From: Apiospora phragmitis
Taxonomy: Eukaryota; Ascomycota; Sordariomycetes; Amphisphaeriales; Apiosporaceae
Direction of reading: 5' to 3'
DNA: 64,000 bases
NCBI GenBank assembly: GCA_038363925.1
Contig: JAQQWL010000007.1
Coordinates: forward strand, 1,612,001-1,676,000
In this document: one piece after another, positions 36,101 to 49,160 of the stretch
Position numbering within the stretch: the first letter of the stretch is position 1
How the letters are laid out: each line of letters opens with the position of its first letter
Made by a program: the position numbers and the translations under genes
The notes under the pieces: model-generated
Told to the model about the DNA's origin: nothing
Databases searched by the model: none
The model's input: only the letters and a program-made list of their open reading frames with translations

Positions 36101-37478
36101 TGCCCATGCTGTACAGATCGAATTCGAGTAATGCCGCGCTTAATTAGGCCCTCGGCGCCAGGGAGGGCATTGCGTATCAACAAGGCTGTCGAGTGGGTAT
36201 TGCGTCAGCCAGCCAAGCAACAGCGGCTAGGATGATTCTTCAGGGGGTGTTGGCCGCCTCTCTGGATCTGGCGCTGCGTGTACGTGATGACCCGCAAGGT
36301 CAAAGCAAATTTGGAAGGTCTTTGAAGACCGACCACTTCTTAAGTCATTGTGGATGATGTGTCACGATAGTGCATGGTGACGCGTGGTGACGTGGTAAAT
36401 AGTACCTGGCCGGTAGCAAGGATATGTGGTTATATGAAGGTGAGGTTCAAAAAAGAAAAGCGTCTTGGCTTAGCGTTTCCAACTTTCTAGTCGTTGTTGA
36501 TCATGAATTTGCTATCAGGCCCGGATAGACGACCTTGAAGGCCAACTGAGGGTCTTGCCCCCAGCATGACCGCAACTGCAGGCCGGCTTCCAAATAACAA
36601 CTCTGGTAAACAAACAATACAGTTCATTTGGCCAGTCAATGGCCCGTCTCAGCCGAAACAACATTAGATATGACACCAGCCGAATCTACCTATGCTCTCC
36701 ACCTCTCGAACAAAACCATCCCGCAGCATTCCCTAGCCTCGCCCCTCGTTCCTGATATGGAACCCGTATTTGCGCAACTACCAGTGTGTGCAGGGTGCCT
36801 CGAAAAGCCCATTGTGATCAATCGGAATGAGGGGGCCGAGCCAGGCCTGCCCTGAGAGAGAAGCGACACCTTGGTTCGCCCATTCGTGAAGGGGCAATTG
36901 TTGCATCAATCTCTGGAGAAGCTACCCTTGGCGCTGTTGCCTGGTTTGCAGAAGACACCGCGCATGCGCCCATCTCGCTTATTGGAATCTCAGCCCCTGG
37001 TAGACGTGCGTCATAGAGGTCCACGAGCTGAAGATGCCCGGTAGCTACCAAACTCAGGTAGTGAACTTTGACTCGGCGGGATCAATAATACACCTGGAGA
37101 CACGGCAGGGTTAAGGAGTGCGTGGTGGTCCTAGTAGAACGGCATAGGACTTGTGGTGTTAACCACACTAATCTTTTGGCTCCCTGCAATAGCTTGTCTC
37201 TGCTGACCTTGCCGAAGCTCGAAGGACAGGTGTGTCTACTGTCAGATGCAGCATCGTAAAAAGGCCCTTTCTTTGGCGTTGCCAGCTAGGCTTTCCCGAG
37301 TAGCTGAACAAAAAGAAGAGAAAAAAACCAGCCTGGGCGGCATATTTGGCCATGATGAAGGCGGGGAATTGTGCTACTCCGTAGGTTTGCAATTATGGCT
37401 TTCTTGCAGACCAGACATGCCTTTAATGTTATTAGCATACACATAGTATTACTCATTCAGGAAGACAGATAAAAATAC
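33181..37478. other. Gene-poor region right of CDC20
   Basis: About 4.3 kb. The first few hundred bases are CDC20 3' UTR. The rest has no frame with a recognisable domain. It includes a GT-rich tract (34519-34539), an AT-rich patch around 34190-34235 and a C9 run at 35671-35679. Confidence 0.5.
34519..34539. repeat. GT dinucleotide microsatellite
   Basis: Imperfect (GT)n with one C interruption, in the gene-poor region. Confidence 0.75.
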
Positions 37479-38682
37479 TCACATTCGGCACGAAATCTTC
37501 TGCGGCCGCATACAGATATCCATCTTGGCCTCGGCGTTGAGCTTCTCGACTTGTTCGAGACTCCACCCAGCATAGCGAGTCAACGGCGCTAATGACATCG
37601 CGGGGATGGCAGCTTGCATGCCAAGGTTGAACCACCGTGCAATATTCTTCAGGTGCTCTTCCTGGGGCCACGGGTGATACGGTATCTCCTGCGTCTCGTG
37701 TGTAATATCCACGAAACCAAGCTGTTGGAGCATAGAAGCAAGGTCGTCGTTGGGAAACAAAGGCTTCCTGTGCCGTTCGTAAGCCCCGTACACTTCTTTT
37801 GTCCAATACTCAATGCTCGAGTTTTCGGGCAACGAATTGTCCGGGCTAAAAGGACGGTAATCGATTTCAATATGCTCGAAAAGCCCGGTACCGGGTTTCA
37901 AGTGTCTTGAATCTACAATCAGTGCTCTTTTCTAATCGGTAAAAAGGATCATGACTAACTTGAAAACGTTCTGGTATACGGTGCGCCAGTCAGCCACGCA
38001 GCCGCCGAGCAGCCGCATGTGAATAAGATCCATCGAGTTCGGATCAAGGTCCCACGTAGGGTCTGTTATATCCCTTGGTAGGAACTGCATACCATGTGCC
38101 ATCCTAGAGTAGTATTAGCAAAGGATTGTAAGATTTGGGCAGGAATCATACTTTTCAGGCTGCATCCTCATACTCAGGTCCCATCCAATGACACTCGCAC
38201 TAGGGTATAGGCTGGATAGCATTTAGTTAATGAAGCAATGGTTGGTTAATGAGGGGGAGGCTATGCCCATACTCGGCCATGTCAATACACCAGATACCCG
38301 TACCACAACCGAGATCGAGGATCCTCGGTGGTCCATTGCACAGCAGAGGCCGTGCGTGAAGACCAGCTACCGAGCGTTTACGGCCTGTACCATTATCTTC
38401 ACGAGTAACGGTGAAAAATTTGTGCTGCATGTCTTGTCTATCTTGCTCGGTCTATGGCCAGTCAGTTTACGAATGCGCCTCGATCCTAGAGGGCGGAAGA
38501 TGACTCACATCGTCGCATGGGAAAGGATTGTCACCGTAACAACCATAACATCGCTTGTTCTCCTCGCGATATAATCTAGACAAGGCCAATTTGCTGCCAT
38601 AGAGTAAGTTGGGATACTAGTTTGGTTGTGTGGGGGGTGTAGAAGCAACATACTCAGGAGGAGTATGGGCGCTATTCGCCAT
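37479..38682 (-). CDS. LaeA-like SAM-dependent methyltransferase with an in-frame stop
   Basis: Class I methyltransferase of the large fungal family that includes the secondary-metabolism regulator LaeA; substrate unknown. Five exons fit in phase: 38682-38509, 38451-38273, 38199-38152, 38103-37960, 37905-37479 (introns 57, 73, 48 and 54 bp; 323 codons before the stop). Visible parts: [36 protein letters not shown], the SAM motif [18 protein letters not shown], then [37 protein letters not shown] and [17 protein letters not shown]. Codon 22 of the longest model is TAG (38619-38617), just before [17 protein letters not shown], so the N terminus as drawn cannot be read through. A 37 bp GTATGT...CTAG segment covers the stop but is too short and out of phase. 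The extreme C terminus is also uncertain. It is isolated in a gene-poor region, with no cluster genes beside it. Confidence 0.75.
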
Positions 38683-39538
38683 AGTTGCAGGAAGCTGGTG
38701 TCGACGACACCAGTTCTGTGAAGCTCCCCAAGTCGGGTTGGCTGAGCTGCCCTTAGGTTATTGCCTGGGACACGCCAATGGGGGCTCGGAGCAAGTTCCG
38801 CGACAAGTGGCCTCGAAGGAGTGAAGAAGGCCACGATGACAAGCCTGAAGGCGAAGAAAGCAGTGTCATGTGTAGAAGTGAGGAGCGATGAGGTTCTGGC
38901 AGCGGGATGGCGGGATTTGATTCGCGAAACAACGGCGTTTTGGGTGGCGGGTTAATGAGAAGGTGTCGCAAAGGCAAATCGTGATGGCTGAGGTTTAAAG
39001 ATTGACTAAAGTTTAGGAAGTTCTATCGCAGATCAGACTACGCCTGCCTGCGTTTTTGAAAACCATTTGATCAAGTCCCTCTATATATGTATGCTTGGAA
39101 ATAGCTGTGGGCCGTCGGGGGCCAACCAGTACACATTAATGTTATTAAGACTGGACGTATTTGCTAGACAGGAACTAGTACCCTACCCACTTACGCAGCA
39201 TGTAAATATCCATTTTAATAAAAGGTGCCATAATATAGGTCGGTATACCTTGAGTTTACTTTTCTTGAAATGTGGGGTTTTCCCCCTGCTCTTGCGGTGT
39301 TAGAGCTAAGTAACCTCCGGTACAAAGAGGTAACCTACCTAGGTATTAAATCCATCAATTCAATTAGTCTTTAGGCCAGTTCCGGCGCAGGGGTCACAGC
39401 GTCTACCTGCCCCATGTAGGTAATAAAGTAGGCAGCTTTTGGCTGCCCAGGCTGGTAGGTACTACCCTCCACTGCTTAGTATACAGGGCACAGACGTTCT
39501 TTTCTTCGCTGATTCCAGCTTCCTCTCCGGTCAATGAA

Positions 39539-39565
39539 TACCTACCTACCTACCTCCTACCTACG
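39539..39565. repeat. TACC tetranucleotide microsatellite
   Basis: Four TACC units, one CTCC-type interruption, then another TACC/TACG. Confidence 0.75.
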
Positions 39566-42500
39566 TAACGAGTTGAGTATGTCGGTTGCGTATATAGGGG
39601 TTTCCATACTTTACCTATGTCTCAAGCTGCTTCCGGAATATTTATTTCGGTCACCCGCGACGGATTCCAAACCTACGTACCTCAGCCCCAGTGCTTTCCA
39701 TCCCAGCAAGGGACCTATCGTGGACCTAATATTGAACGACGCGACCACCCGCGTGTGTAGCTCCGTGGTTGTGATATGAGTATGGGCAGCGGCCAGGCCA
39801 CCACAGCAACCCCAACGTGTGTAGACAACAGACAGCTTGCGTGTCATTCCAAGGCCCAGGCCAGGTTGGGATGAAGAAACCAACCGCAAGAAATGCGTTG
39901 TTCGATGATGCGCGATACGTCAGCCCAAGCAAGCGCTTGCCCCTCTGTCCCTTTTCCATGTCCCCAACTTGAGCACGTCATGGTCTAGGGACATGAATCG
40001 ATCGGGATAGCTGCCATTTCGGGGCAGCCTACTTGGCCACGAAAAGTCCCTCGAATGCACTCCTAGATAGAGTCGCTACTAGGTGGCTGAGTAGGGACAA
40101 TTCTCTCGCGATTTCCACAAAAGACTTACGTTTCATTCTCATATCGACAGGAGATACTACGTACCGCGGCATTGCGTATTCTGGAAATTGGTCATGATAA
40201 TATCGATACACAAGCAACCGAATCAGCCATCGTTGTCCTTTTTGACATCGTTTGAGTGACCTGTACTAGTAATACCCCATGCTGCTGCAGGTAGCGTTTG
40301 GTTCCATGACGGCCAATGCCAAGAATGGCCCTGGACGGCGGGTACACCTTAGTCAAACAAATAGCGAAGAGCAGGTAAGTAGATAGGTACCGAATCAGCT
40401 TTGGGATTGGGCTTCCAGACTGAACTTCACATTTCGTCATACTAATTTGACCTCGGCACTGGCAATTGGCTGTTAGCGATGGGTGGATCATCCAATCGAA
40501 CATAGATACAGTACTCCGTACACATCGTGCTATGTACTACACCGCTTCTAGCTGGTCCCGCATAACACCAGAAGGATCCAGGCGCATTCCAGACTGCTTC
40601 TGTGCACTTGGTTGCATCTTGGAAGGAGCGCGGGGAGGAATCGCGAGATTCACACTGGTTTCTGGTGTGGTCTGCTCAGCTCGATCGAGCAAGCTAGCAG
40701 GCTGGAAAATGGTATTTCTATTCTATCTCTATCGCAAGTTTGGAGATGTCCGGACAAGGAGGTTTTGCGTTGCAGGGTTGGGTACAGAGCTTCCGACTCC
40801 TTGGCTCCGTTCCATGCGACAGGACACCAATCTGCTCTTTTTGAGCTTCGAGGGAGTTCTTCGGGACCCCCCGCTGAGCCTAAACAGGGGACATCAAACA
40901 GACGTGGCAGTAACCAAGGAGCAAACAACGGCCGCGGCAATGCGCCTAGCACGATTTCTTAACCGAGCAACCTTCGCTGCCTCGCGCTTACGCCTTGCAA
41001 ATCCACACCGACTGAGTCGAGTCGACAGAGACCCCTCGATGGATCTAATAATGGACATGTCTCACTACTCGTTGTTTCATACAGAGACGGTCAGCGCTAA
41101 AACATACCATTCTGGGTGTCAGTAGTCGCAGGTTGATTAAGAAAATATCCAGGGTTGGACAATACTACTGAGACAACGCGACAGACACGTAGTTGATGCA
41201 CGCCGAGTTCGTCCCGGCCAAATACTGTAACCTGATATGACTGATGTGGCTGACCATGCTTTTGTCCTTATTTTCTCGCGTTCCAACAGACTACCATTGA
41301 GTTTCATCATGCCGGCAGCTATTGGCCATTCAAGCAGAGTCAGCCTTGGATGCAGATTTCTTCTTACCCACCTTCAGACTGTCGACAGGACTTTCTAGAG
41401 GAAATCCAATCAACCACAGTGCAGATACTGAGGGTATGAATTACGGGTATAAGCGGGTTTAAACGGGTAGATTCGTCCGTGATTGGTTCCAGCCTGTCGG
41501 TAACCAATGAGCGCGCTCGAAACTCTAGTGGATTCAGAGGTACCAGAACTGAACCGCCTTAGGTATTACCTCACCACCTTCCAATATTCCATTCTTGAAG
41601 GATATTACCCAGGGTACCTTGCATACATCTCGAAGCAGAAATGGACTGATCAGGTACGTGGAAAAGTTCCCGAAGACTTCTCGCCAGCGCGACGACAGGC
41701 AGTCTACGGAGGCGCTCAGGCATCGACTTCTCCTGGCCTGTTGGCTTGTTCTTCTACTGTCCTTCCTCCTGCCGCCTCGTGTTCTCAAACTCGTACGATT
41801 TGTTCGGGTCAAGGACCGTCCTACTGTATTTCAGGTCGGCCCCAGACGAGTAGCCTTGCACCTTGTCCGATCAAGCCTTCTTGTAGAAAGCATCCAGTTG
41901 GTTGTAACACTGCAGTCCGTGCCGTCTCCATAATCGGAACATTGCCGATGGAGAACATCTCTCTCCATCTGCCATGGTGTCCCGCAAGTTGAGGAGAACT
42001 GGAGAAGGCATGCAGTGTCACGAGTCAGGGTCGAATCGGCCTAGTGCTGCAATGACGCAGGGGAGAAACAGTCCGATACGCCTTTTCTCTCTACCTACTC
42101 CGTATGGACTGATACTAATAATTGTCAATGGCATACCTAATCTAGACCGCTTTTTGGCTCGACTCCGCCGGCGCTATGACGAGCATTGCTTTAGTCTCGT
42201 GGTTGTTGAGCTTGGCAATCCCTAATGTAAGTACTACAAGTACGTAAATGGCAGCCGCATTTCCCGCCTGCCCCTTGGGAAACGGCCAAGGATAACCAAA
42301 GCATAAGGAGAGGTAAGCACCCCATCCAGATGTCTATACCTAGGCGAAATGCTGCGGTTGATCGGTGTTGTTCCACCAATTTCTGGTCGAGAGTACGAAA
42401 AAGGGTCACTTGTGTAACCAGAACGGCGGCCCGCTTGACATCCTACCACGCACCACTGCCTATGCAGCATCGCCAAGCTGGGACGTCCAGCAGGAAGAGC

Positions 42501-45500
42501 GGGTTGTTATCTCCAAACCCTCCCAAGTACGACACCGACAAATGGCAGGATTCGCCGTCCATCCTTTGACCCGACATGATGGTTCAATTATTTCGGGGTG
42601 TCTCGGGGTATTTCGGCTCACCTGCCAATTCTGGGCAAGTAACGAAACATCGGCATTTCGACCATCATTGTTACATGAGTATCTCATGCAGCCAGGGGTA
42701 GACCACTATAATGCATGCGACGTACGTATGCTTGCTGCCTCGCAAAGAAAAAGCCTCGTACTGTCGAACTGGCGACGTCAAAGGGCCACAACCCTTGGCC
42801 TCCACCTGGTCTCAGCTGAACGTCACTTGCTACAGCCTATTCGTGCGCCGCCCACCGACAGATGCTACATTCACTCTTCTCCCTGACTTGCAGTAGATGA
42901 GCAGCAGATACTCCGTAAAGCCGTGCTAGTTGCGGCCAAGACTTCTTCAGGGGACTCACCGACGATTGATGGATAACGGGTTGCCGCAGAGTTGAGAGGA
43001 ACTGCTCTTGCTGTAGGCCTTTCCATGTAAACGCGCCGAAGGCCTTGAAGAAGCATCGAATATCCGTACAGGATTACCAGCACTCAAAGCTGAAGCTGAC
43101 AAAAGTGACTATGTACTACATACATAGCCGCAACACCCATCCAGTCACGTCACTGGCTCCCCTGTCTACTGTTCATCCCAATAGCCGAGTGGCAGTTCAG
43201 CGGGTAGTCGGTTACAAGTGGGCACTCACAGTGCGATCCAGAAAGAAGGCCAGCCAAGGCACATTGGAAGTTTCGCCCGACAATATGTCTTTGTTGTTCC
43301 GTCCAGGAACTGTTTTCTCTGGATGCTGAATTTCGCCAGCTTTTTACTCCATGCATACACACCCCTGCATAGGTGGAGTTGGGGCCCTGGCAGCGGCGGG
43401 AATATGTGGACGATCATGAAACTGCGACCACGTTCCTACAACTTGAAACCTTCAGGAACAGGCAACTCGAACAGACTCGAACACCGTCTGCTCACACTGT
43501 ATGCAGCCTCGAGCTCCCACATGAGCCATGAGCATGATCAAGGGAGGCTGCATATGCCAAAAGATCTCAAAAGCGACTCTGCGCGTATCTTCCATCTTGT
43601 TCGGTGCTGCTGGAATGTCAAATGGGCTTCCCGGTACATAGCGGGAAGGCATGGACAGGGTTCTATGGGCAATTGGTGACCCCGAGGCTGAGCCAACACA
43701 CCATGATAAACTCATTTCGGCCGCTGGACACATAAGGCGGCTACAAGTCCGACAGCAGCCCCATCATTACAAGCGACTGACGTGGAAGGCCGCAGGCAGA
43801 AGCCATGGGCGACCGTCAACGGCATATTCACACGCCAAGAGCCAGCCTACGTCGAAATAGGGCTCCCAATTCCTTGGTTCTCAAGCTCCTGGGATGTTGT
43901 GTACCATCAAGAGGTACATCGGCGGGTGTACTTGGCTGGGTGCTTGATGATATTACTCCATTTGGCAAGTCAGGATCGCGACAGGCATCAGGTCAGCGCT
44001 ACATCCAAGTCACTATTTGTAACCACCATTCCCTACTTAAGCCAATATCCTTCGACCCGACAGCCTGGACCCGAGACTGTGCATACAAGACTTAGCGGGA
44101 AGAGATATCAAGCGAGTTACAAGGAACATGGAAATGACTTGTGTATGGGTACACGGCAGTGCAATCTCTTGCCCGCTGTTTCCCATTTCCTCCCTCCTGC
44201 TCGCCTTTGGAAGCACCGCGACGGACTAATGCAATCGAAAGGGTCTAGCAGGACTTCGCCAGCTCTCGAAAGCCGTTCGTCGTTTCTCCTACCGAGAACC
44301 CTTCGCTGTTTACGCTAGTGTATTCTGTGCCGACCGCAGTCTGTGGTTAGGCTGAGGGTGATGCCAGCGTCTCAATGAGGAAGTGAGGCATGGTGGGAAG
44401 ATGGTCAACATTTCGAGATTGCTGACGATTGATTGTTTGTGATACCACTGCCTCGGTCTGTCAGCTCTGATGCAAACACGGCTCGTACAAGACGGCCTCG
44501 GCCCTGCTCTTCCATTCCCGTGCTATATCTTACCCACGGCACGAGCACAGTCACTTTTTCGAACCGATAGCTCGGGACCCGAAGGCTGCAGAGTACTTCG
44601 GGAGCCAAGCAAACCAATGAGGGACAGAATGTACTTGCTTCAAGGCCCAAGTAGTTGGAACCAAGCCACTAGCCTCGGCACGCCCCCTTCCTCGTCTGCA
44701 ATAGAGGCAGACTTGCGGTACACCTTGTCATAGTCGACTCGCTTATGATACCAATTACCCAGTTGTTGGTGAAAGACACACATCACTTGTGTGCGATGAG
44801 GAAACTGTCACTTTATAGTGAGTCCCTAGCTTCTGATGGCCCAGATATTCGTGCTCACTATATTATTTCATCAGGACCGGTGAGTCGGTTGCTGTTTAAA
44901 TCCAGAACCCTATCATGATCACCTAAATTCAAAGTAAGTCCAGGTGGGTCGGTACTTGTAGGTATGTAACGCGGCAGGAAAGGTGTATTGGCAGACCGGC
45001 CTCTCGAGGGGGGTGTCATAAGTAGACAATGAAGCTCACATCAGGTAACCTCCTTGGGGTGTGCTGGCGACCTTCAACTGATTAAGCCCTGCATGGTCGA
45101 TGAGGCGCTGTTATCATTCCCCAGTAAGCAAGTCTACTTGAGGAATCTTTCGCTAGATGTCGCAAACGCGGCCCTGTACGTCAGTCAGCACACCCAGGAT
45201 CTCAGGATCTCTGGACGCGGAATGGGTTCCGAGAACAACAGCAAACAGTCCCGATGCTGTGATCTGATCGGGAGGGCCTGCACCAAGCCTTCTCGACAAG
45301 CGTGCCCGGCAGACTAAAAAAGGGGGGTGGTGGAAGGGGTTGGAGGGCCCATGGGTGAGACCCCTATGATTCGATACCGGCGATGCGGGTCGCGCTACTT
45401 TACCCCAAAGAAGCCGCCCGGTAGCTTGTGTCAAGCGTTCCCGTAATACCGGAACTCGCCACTGGCTTTTCCTAATCAGTTGCGCCAGAGTCCAGCAAAC

Positions 45501-46282
45501 AACCGATTCCTCTTTTTTTCCCAAGGGAATTGCTCCGAGGAGAGAACAAGAAGCGAATCAGCTTGTAGACCCGACACACTGGTTCCAGAAGCCACAAGTG
45601 GGTAGTCGCCTCGCAAGGCGGGCTATATGATGGTTTACTATTGGACGTAAAGACGACCTTGATGCCAAGCTTTGTCTTGTAATGTAAGGGAGAGAGATAG
45701 GCTGCTAGCAAGCAAGTAGTATCTCCGAACCACATGATCGGAAACGCCTAAAGGGGAAAGTGAATTAACTCCACATTTTCCCTCTCCTCCGTCCTATAGC
45801 ATGACGAAACACCTACGTTTCTTGTCATCCACGGCTCTTGGGTCACATACAAACAAGTGCCGGAGACTAGCCCAGAATCGGGCTCACTGACATGGTACGA
45901 GTACACAATCACAAGGGAAATGAGGAGGAAAATATGACATGTCACTCACGAGTCGCCTCTCCCTCTCACACACGAAGGGAGCGGTCAAGTTAACAATTAT
46001 TGGATACGTGATATACCCTATCCGGTCCCTCCCCACTGGTGCTAATGGAGTCCTGTCCCGACAGTTTGGTAAAGTCGCCGAAAATACCCAGCGAATCACC
46101 GGCGACCGCAGATGCCGGCCGACCCACAACTGCAGCTTGACTCAAGTTCCGCCGGGCCTCTTGCGAGCAGGCACGCCTGTTGATTTACTCTCGGCGCAAT
46201 GCAAGAAGAGAGGGGAAGAAGAAGGCATTGGTGTCGGCCGAGGGTTACCCGCTTGGGTCTTAGTTGAGTTGTGATGAGGCCC

Positions 46283-46304
46283 TCTGCTTCTGCTTCTGCT
46301 TCTG
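46283..46304. repeat. TCTGCT hexanucleotide repeat
   Basis: Three to four tandem TCTGCT/CTTCTG units in non-coding DNA. Confidence 0.7.
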
Positions 46305-47166
46305 ACACTGGTACGTGTTTGGATGGGGTCGTCAGGCCTCAATGTGGGCGGGAATGCAACTTGGATCCGGTTGGAGGACAAGGTGACTGGGACATCGAAC
46401 CACCACCTGGTCGCGACTCTCGACTGTTTCCAAGGGCGGGGAAAGTAGCATCTTCCCTCCCCTGCATGCTCGAGTAGACTACACGAGTCATGATGGGGTC
46501 AAGGGGGGGATCGTTGAGTCGAGCGAGTAAGCACCTGAATACATCTCCCGCCTCAGAACGTAATTCGTTCAAAACCTAATTATGCGGGCTAATCACGAGA
46601 TGAGCGAGAAATAAGCTTGTTTGGAGGCTTGTAGAGTGGGTTCGTTGGCCATGAAGTTTCGCTGTGCCTACAGGGAAGTTGAATAGGGGGCTGCCACCGT
46701 TGTGTGTGCGCCAGAAGAAATCCATCAGGTCAGGTACATAGTGGCCAAGGTGACTAGACTAAGTACTTAGGCCACTGACTTACCATAAGGGACTGGCAGG
46801 GGGCAAGGCAAAGGCATAGAAAAACGGATGGTGCTGTTGGCATGAACGTGGCCCCTCACAATACCAATGGATCCGTCGCCTTGTTTGGAGTTTGGTAGAT
46901 CGAGATCACGTAGTGACTTGGTATCTTGTCAATGTTCTCTCCAATGGTAGTAACCCTCTGTAGGGGCAAGAAGATTAGATATTTCCGCCCAGCTTGGCTT
47001 CGGCGAGGGCCTCTACGGCCACAGGCCTGAGGGAGCATTGCCAGCTAAGCTGGATCGTCAGGAACTTCACATTCCAAGACCCCTAACTGGGTGATGGCCA
47101 TGAACAGGGAAAGACGGGTCGATGGAACAATAAAAATAGCTTCCCAAATCAGATATGATTGCTGCT

Positions 47167-47808
47167 TCAAACATAGCCATAATTCTTTATATAGAGAGAA
47201 TCTAACCTGTTCTCCGTCCGACGACGATGCCCACACGGCAGTCCAGTGTCGGAGGTCCTGCCGTACTGCTCCCGGGCGACCGCCTCGACCTCCGACCGCA
47301 CCTCGTCGGGATCCCGGCCCAGCCGCTCCCAGCCCTGCGTCTCCTTCCGGAGGCCCGGGTGGCCCTCCCTCGAACCAGGACCTGACGTAGTGCTCGGCGT
47401 CGGGCTACGTGAGCCGCGGCCTCGGGCACCAGGTCTCGGTCCCGGTCCTGGCCCCATCATCGCCACGGCATCGGCGCATGCCCGCGGTGACGTTTCGGGG
47501 GTGTCCTTGCTCGCCAGGAACTCGACCATGCCGGGCGGCTGGTCCACGGTCACGATGGACACCCCTCCGTCCAGAGCACGTAACGTCTCCGTTATGACTG
47601 CCCGAGCCGGCGCCCGCGTCGAGGATCTGGGACGACCACGACGACATCAGGGGTTCTAGTTCGAGGGCCATGGCTACCATCTTCTTGGCCGCCTTGACGG
47701 TGCCAGTGGCTAGACGGCCGGCGTAATGGGGCGCGACGTGAGACCATGATCCGCCTTCCCCGCCCCCTCTGACTCCTGCTGACTGGCCAGTGGTGGTGGA
47801 TAGTTCAT
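47167..47808 (-). pseudogene. Frame-broken SAM methyltransferase (UbiE-like)
   Basis: The peptide pieces, taken in order across three frames, read as one class I methyltransferase. Frame 1 runs from the ATG at 47808 (MNYPPPLASQQ). Frame 2 gives SHVAPHYAGRLATGTVKAA and the SAM motif I SSQILDAGAGSG. Frame 3 gives VITETLRALDGGVSIVTVD, QPPGMVEFLASKD and, further on, GWERLGRDPDEVRSEVEAVA. The changes fall at a G-rich run near 47750-47770 and at about 47600, where one extra base separates the glycine motif from VITETL. Around 47380-47470 the sequence is low-complexity (Gly/Pro/Arg), and another frame there reads PDAEHYVRSWFEGG, so a third break is likely. The normal middle of the fold (substrate helix, post-motif strands) appears to be missing. 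The segment is clearly more GC-rich than its surroundings. It is a decayed gene or a poorly assembled one. Confidence 0.6.
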
Positions 47809-49160
47809 CAGAACTTGTTGTCGTCGTGTAGAAATAGAGTTCCTAACATAGCAAATGGTAGGGTGATGGCCGGTGATTGGAACGATTTTCTTCGTAATGA
47901 TGAGTTCAACCCCCAGATTCATTGGGAGAAGGAGGTTCCGCAGTGCACGTCACAAGATGGCGTCCTCTCGGGAGAACTGGATACTAGTCATTGGGGGAGG
48001 AGTAGTCGCACCTTTGCCACCGCTTTTGGAAGAAATGGCCGAATCAGGCAAATAACCCCGCTCATCGCCATCGGGGGGAACAGACAGACGCATATACGTA
48101 TGCTCATGTTTGCCGAGTATAATCGTTTGGTTCAAGGACGAGTTTTAGTATGGTTTTCTCATGTACGTATTCCTCGGACCAGAAAGATTCGGAACTCCAA
48201 GAAAGGCGCAACACATTCCGATGGGGACTCTGTTCGTTTCGCCCACATCTCGAACAGAATCTACCACGACGACGAACAGACGCTCGTGGTGTTCGTTAAA
48301 GCCTGGCCTACATGTTGTGGGGGTGTCTGGATGGGTGTAAGGAAAGGGGTGACGGAAGCGTTTGATGACGGGGACAGTCTCGCCCAAGGTCGGGGATGCT
48401 ACAGCGTAACGTTAGGCCTAGTGGTGCTTCGTGCCTATCTCAACAGTATGTAATGCGACAAATACGGGAAGAATTCTCTGATGTGTTCAAATGATGGATC
48501 TCCTGTCGTACCTAGGTGGGAGTGAGAGTAGGATATGGGACCAGCACAAGGCGGAGAAACAGGTTACGCAGCTAATGCCTTTCACGGATTATGCTGTGTG
48601 TAGTCACAAATCTGCGAAGAAACGATTCATGTGCTATACCGGTTAGATATCACAGGCACTTCAGGTCTAAGATGTACAGACGACCCGTTGCCCAGAGAAG
48701 GTCTTGGGTGCAGCAACATACCAACGAGAGTCGACAATTCATGACAGCGCGATGGGTTTATAGAGACGGATCTTTGATCTATTCGTTTTTCTTCTGCGCT
48801 GGATCCATCACTGGCCCCAATGTAAAACAAGTACGAGCAAACGAAGAGGCGTACCATTTAGTGCAGATGTAAAGAAAATGTTTGCAGACGAGTCTCGTAC
48901 GACTCTTCCGGTTATGAATGTCCCATCGCAGTTTGGAGACTGGGGGCATCAATCAAATCCTTTTGAGAAGTGTTCACCCAAACCCTCAATTTTCTTTCCA
49001 GGGCCGGAAACACGAAAAGCCTTCGTGTAGTTTGCCTCCGCGGCGTATACTGCACTGTGCAGAAGCCCCGGCTAGGGCGAGTAACGCTGTAATCCAATGA
49101 TACAAATAATCAAACATCGCTCTCCTGCATAATCTGCAGTGAAACGCCGCCACCCAGCAA
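47809..49160. other. Intergenic, no supported gene
   Basis: About 1.35 kb between the broken methyltransferase and the TFIIA stop. A 212-codon plus-strand frame (47815-48453) is present but shows no domain or coding bias. Confidence 0.5.

Larger units (their letters stand above)
37375..42917 (-). repeat. TACGGAGTA motif, four copies on - strand
   Basis: Exact TACTCCGTA on the + strand at 37375-37383, 40512-40520, 42096-42104 and 42909-42917, all outside recognised genes. The orientation is opposite to the three copies at 25-27 kb. Confidence 0.7.
38683..47166. other. Large gene desert
   Basis: About 8.5 kb without a supported gene. The longest frames (for example 40466-41125 + and 43782-44318 +) show no domain, no codon bias and no plausible partners. 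No transposase, reverse transcriptase or long terminal repeat was recognised. It contains a TACC microsatellite and three of the TACGGAGTA motifs. Confidence 0.5.

Noticed and set aside
40466..41125. 219-codon plus-strand open frame in the gene desert
   Set aside because: Peptide is low in structure-like pattern and has no recognisable family; no supporting splice context.
41507..41992. 161-codon plus-strand open frame beginning MSALETLVD
   Set aside because: The start looks protein-like, but the rest turns into Ser/Pro-rich noise; no family seen.
45340..45440. TTCGATACC resembling a tRNA B box
   Set aside because: No fitting acceptor, D or anticodon arms; other B-box-like hits (for example near 43473) also fail to fold.
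47815..48453. 212-codon plus-strand open frame
   Set aside because: No domain, ordinary composition, and no splice or codon evidence; likely chance.
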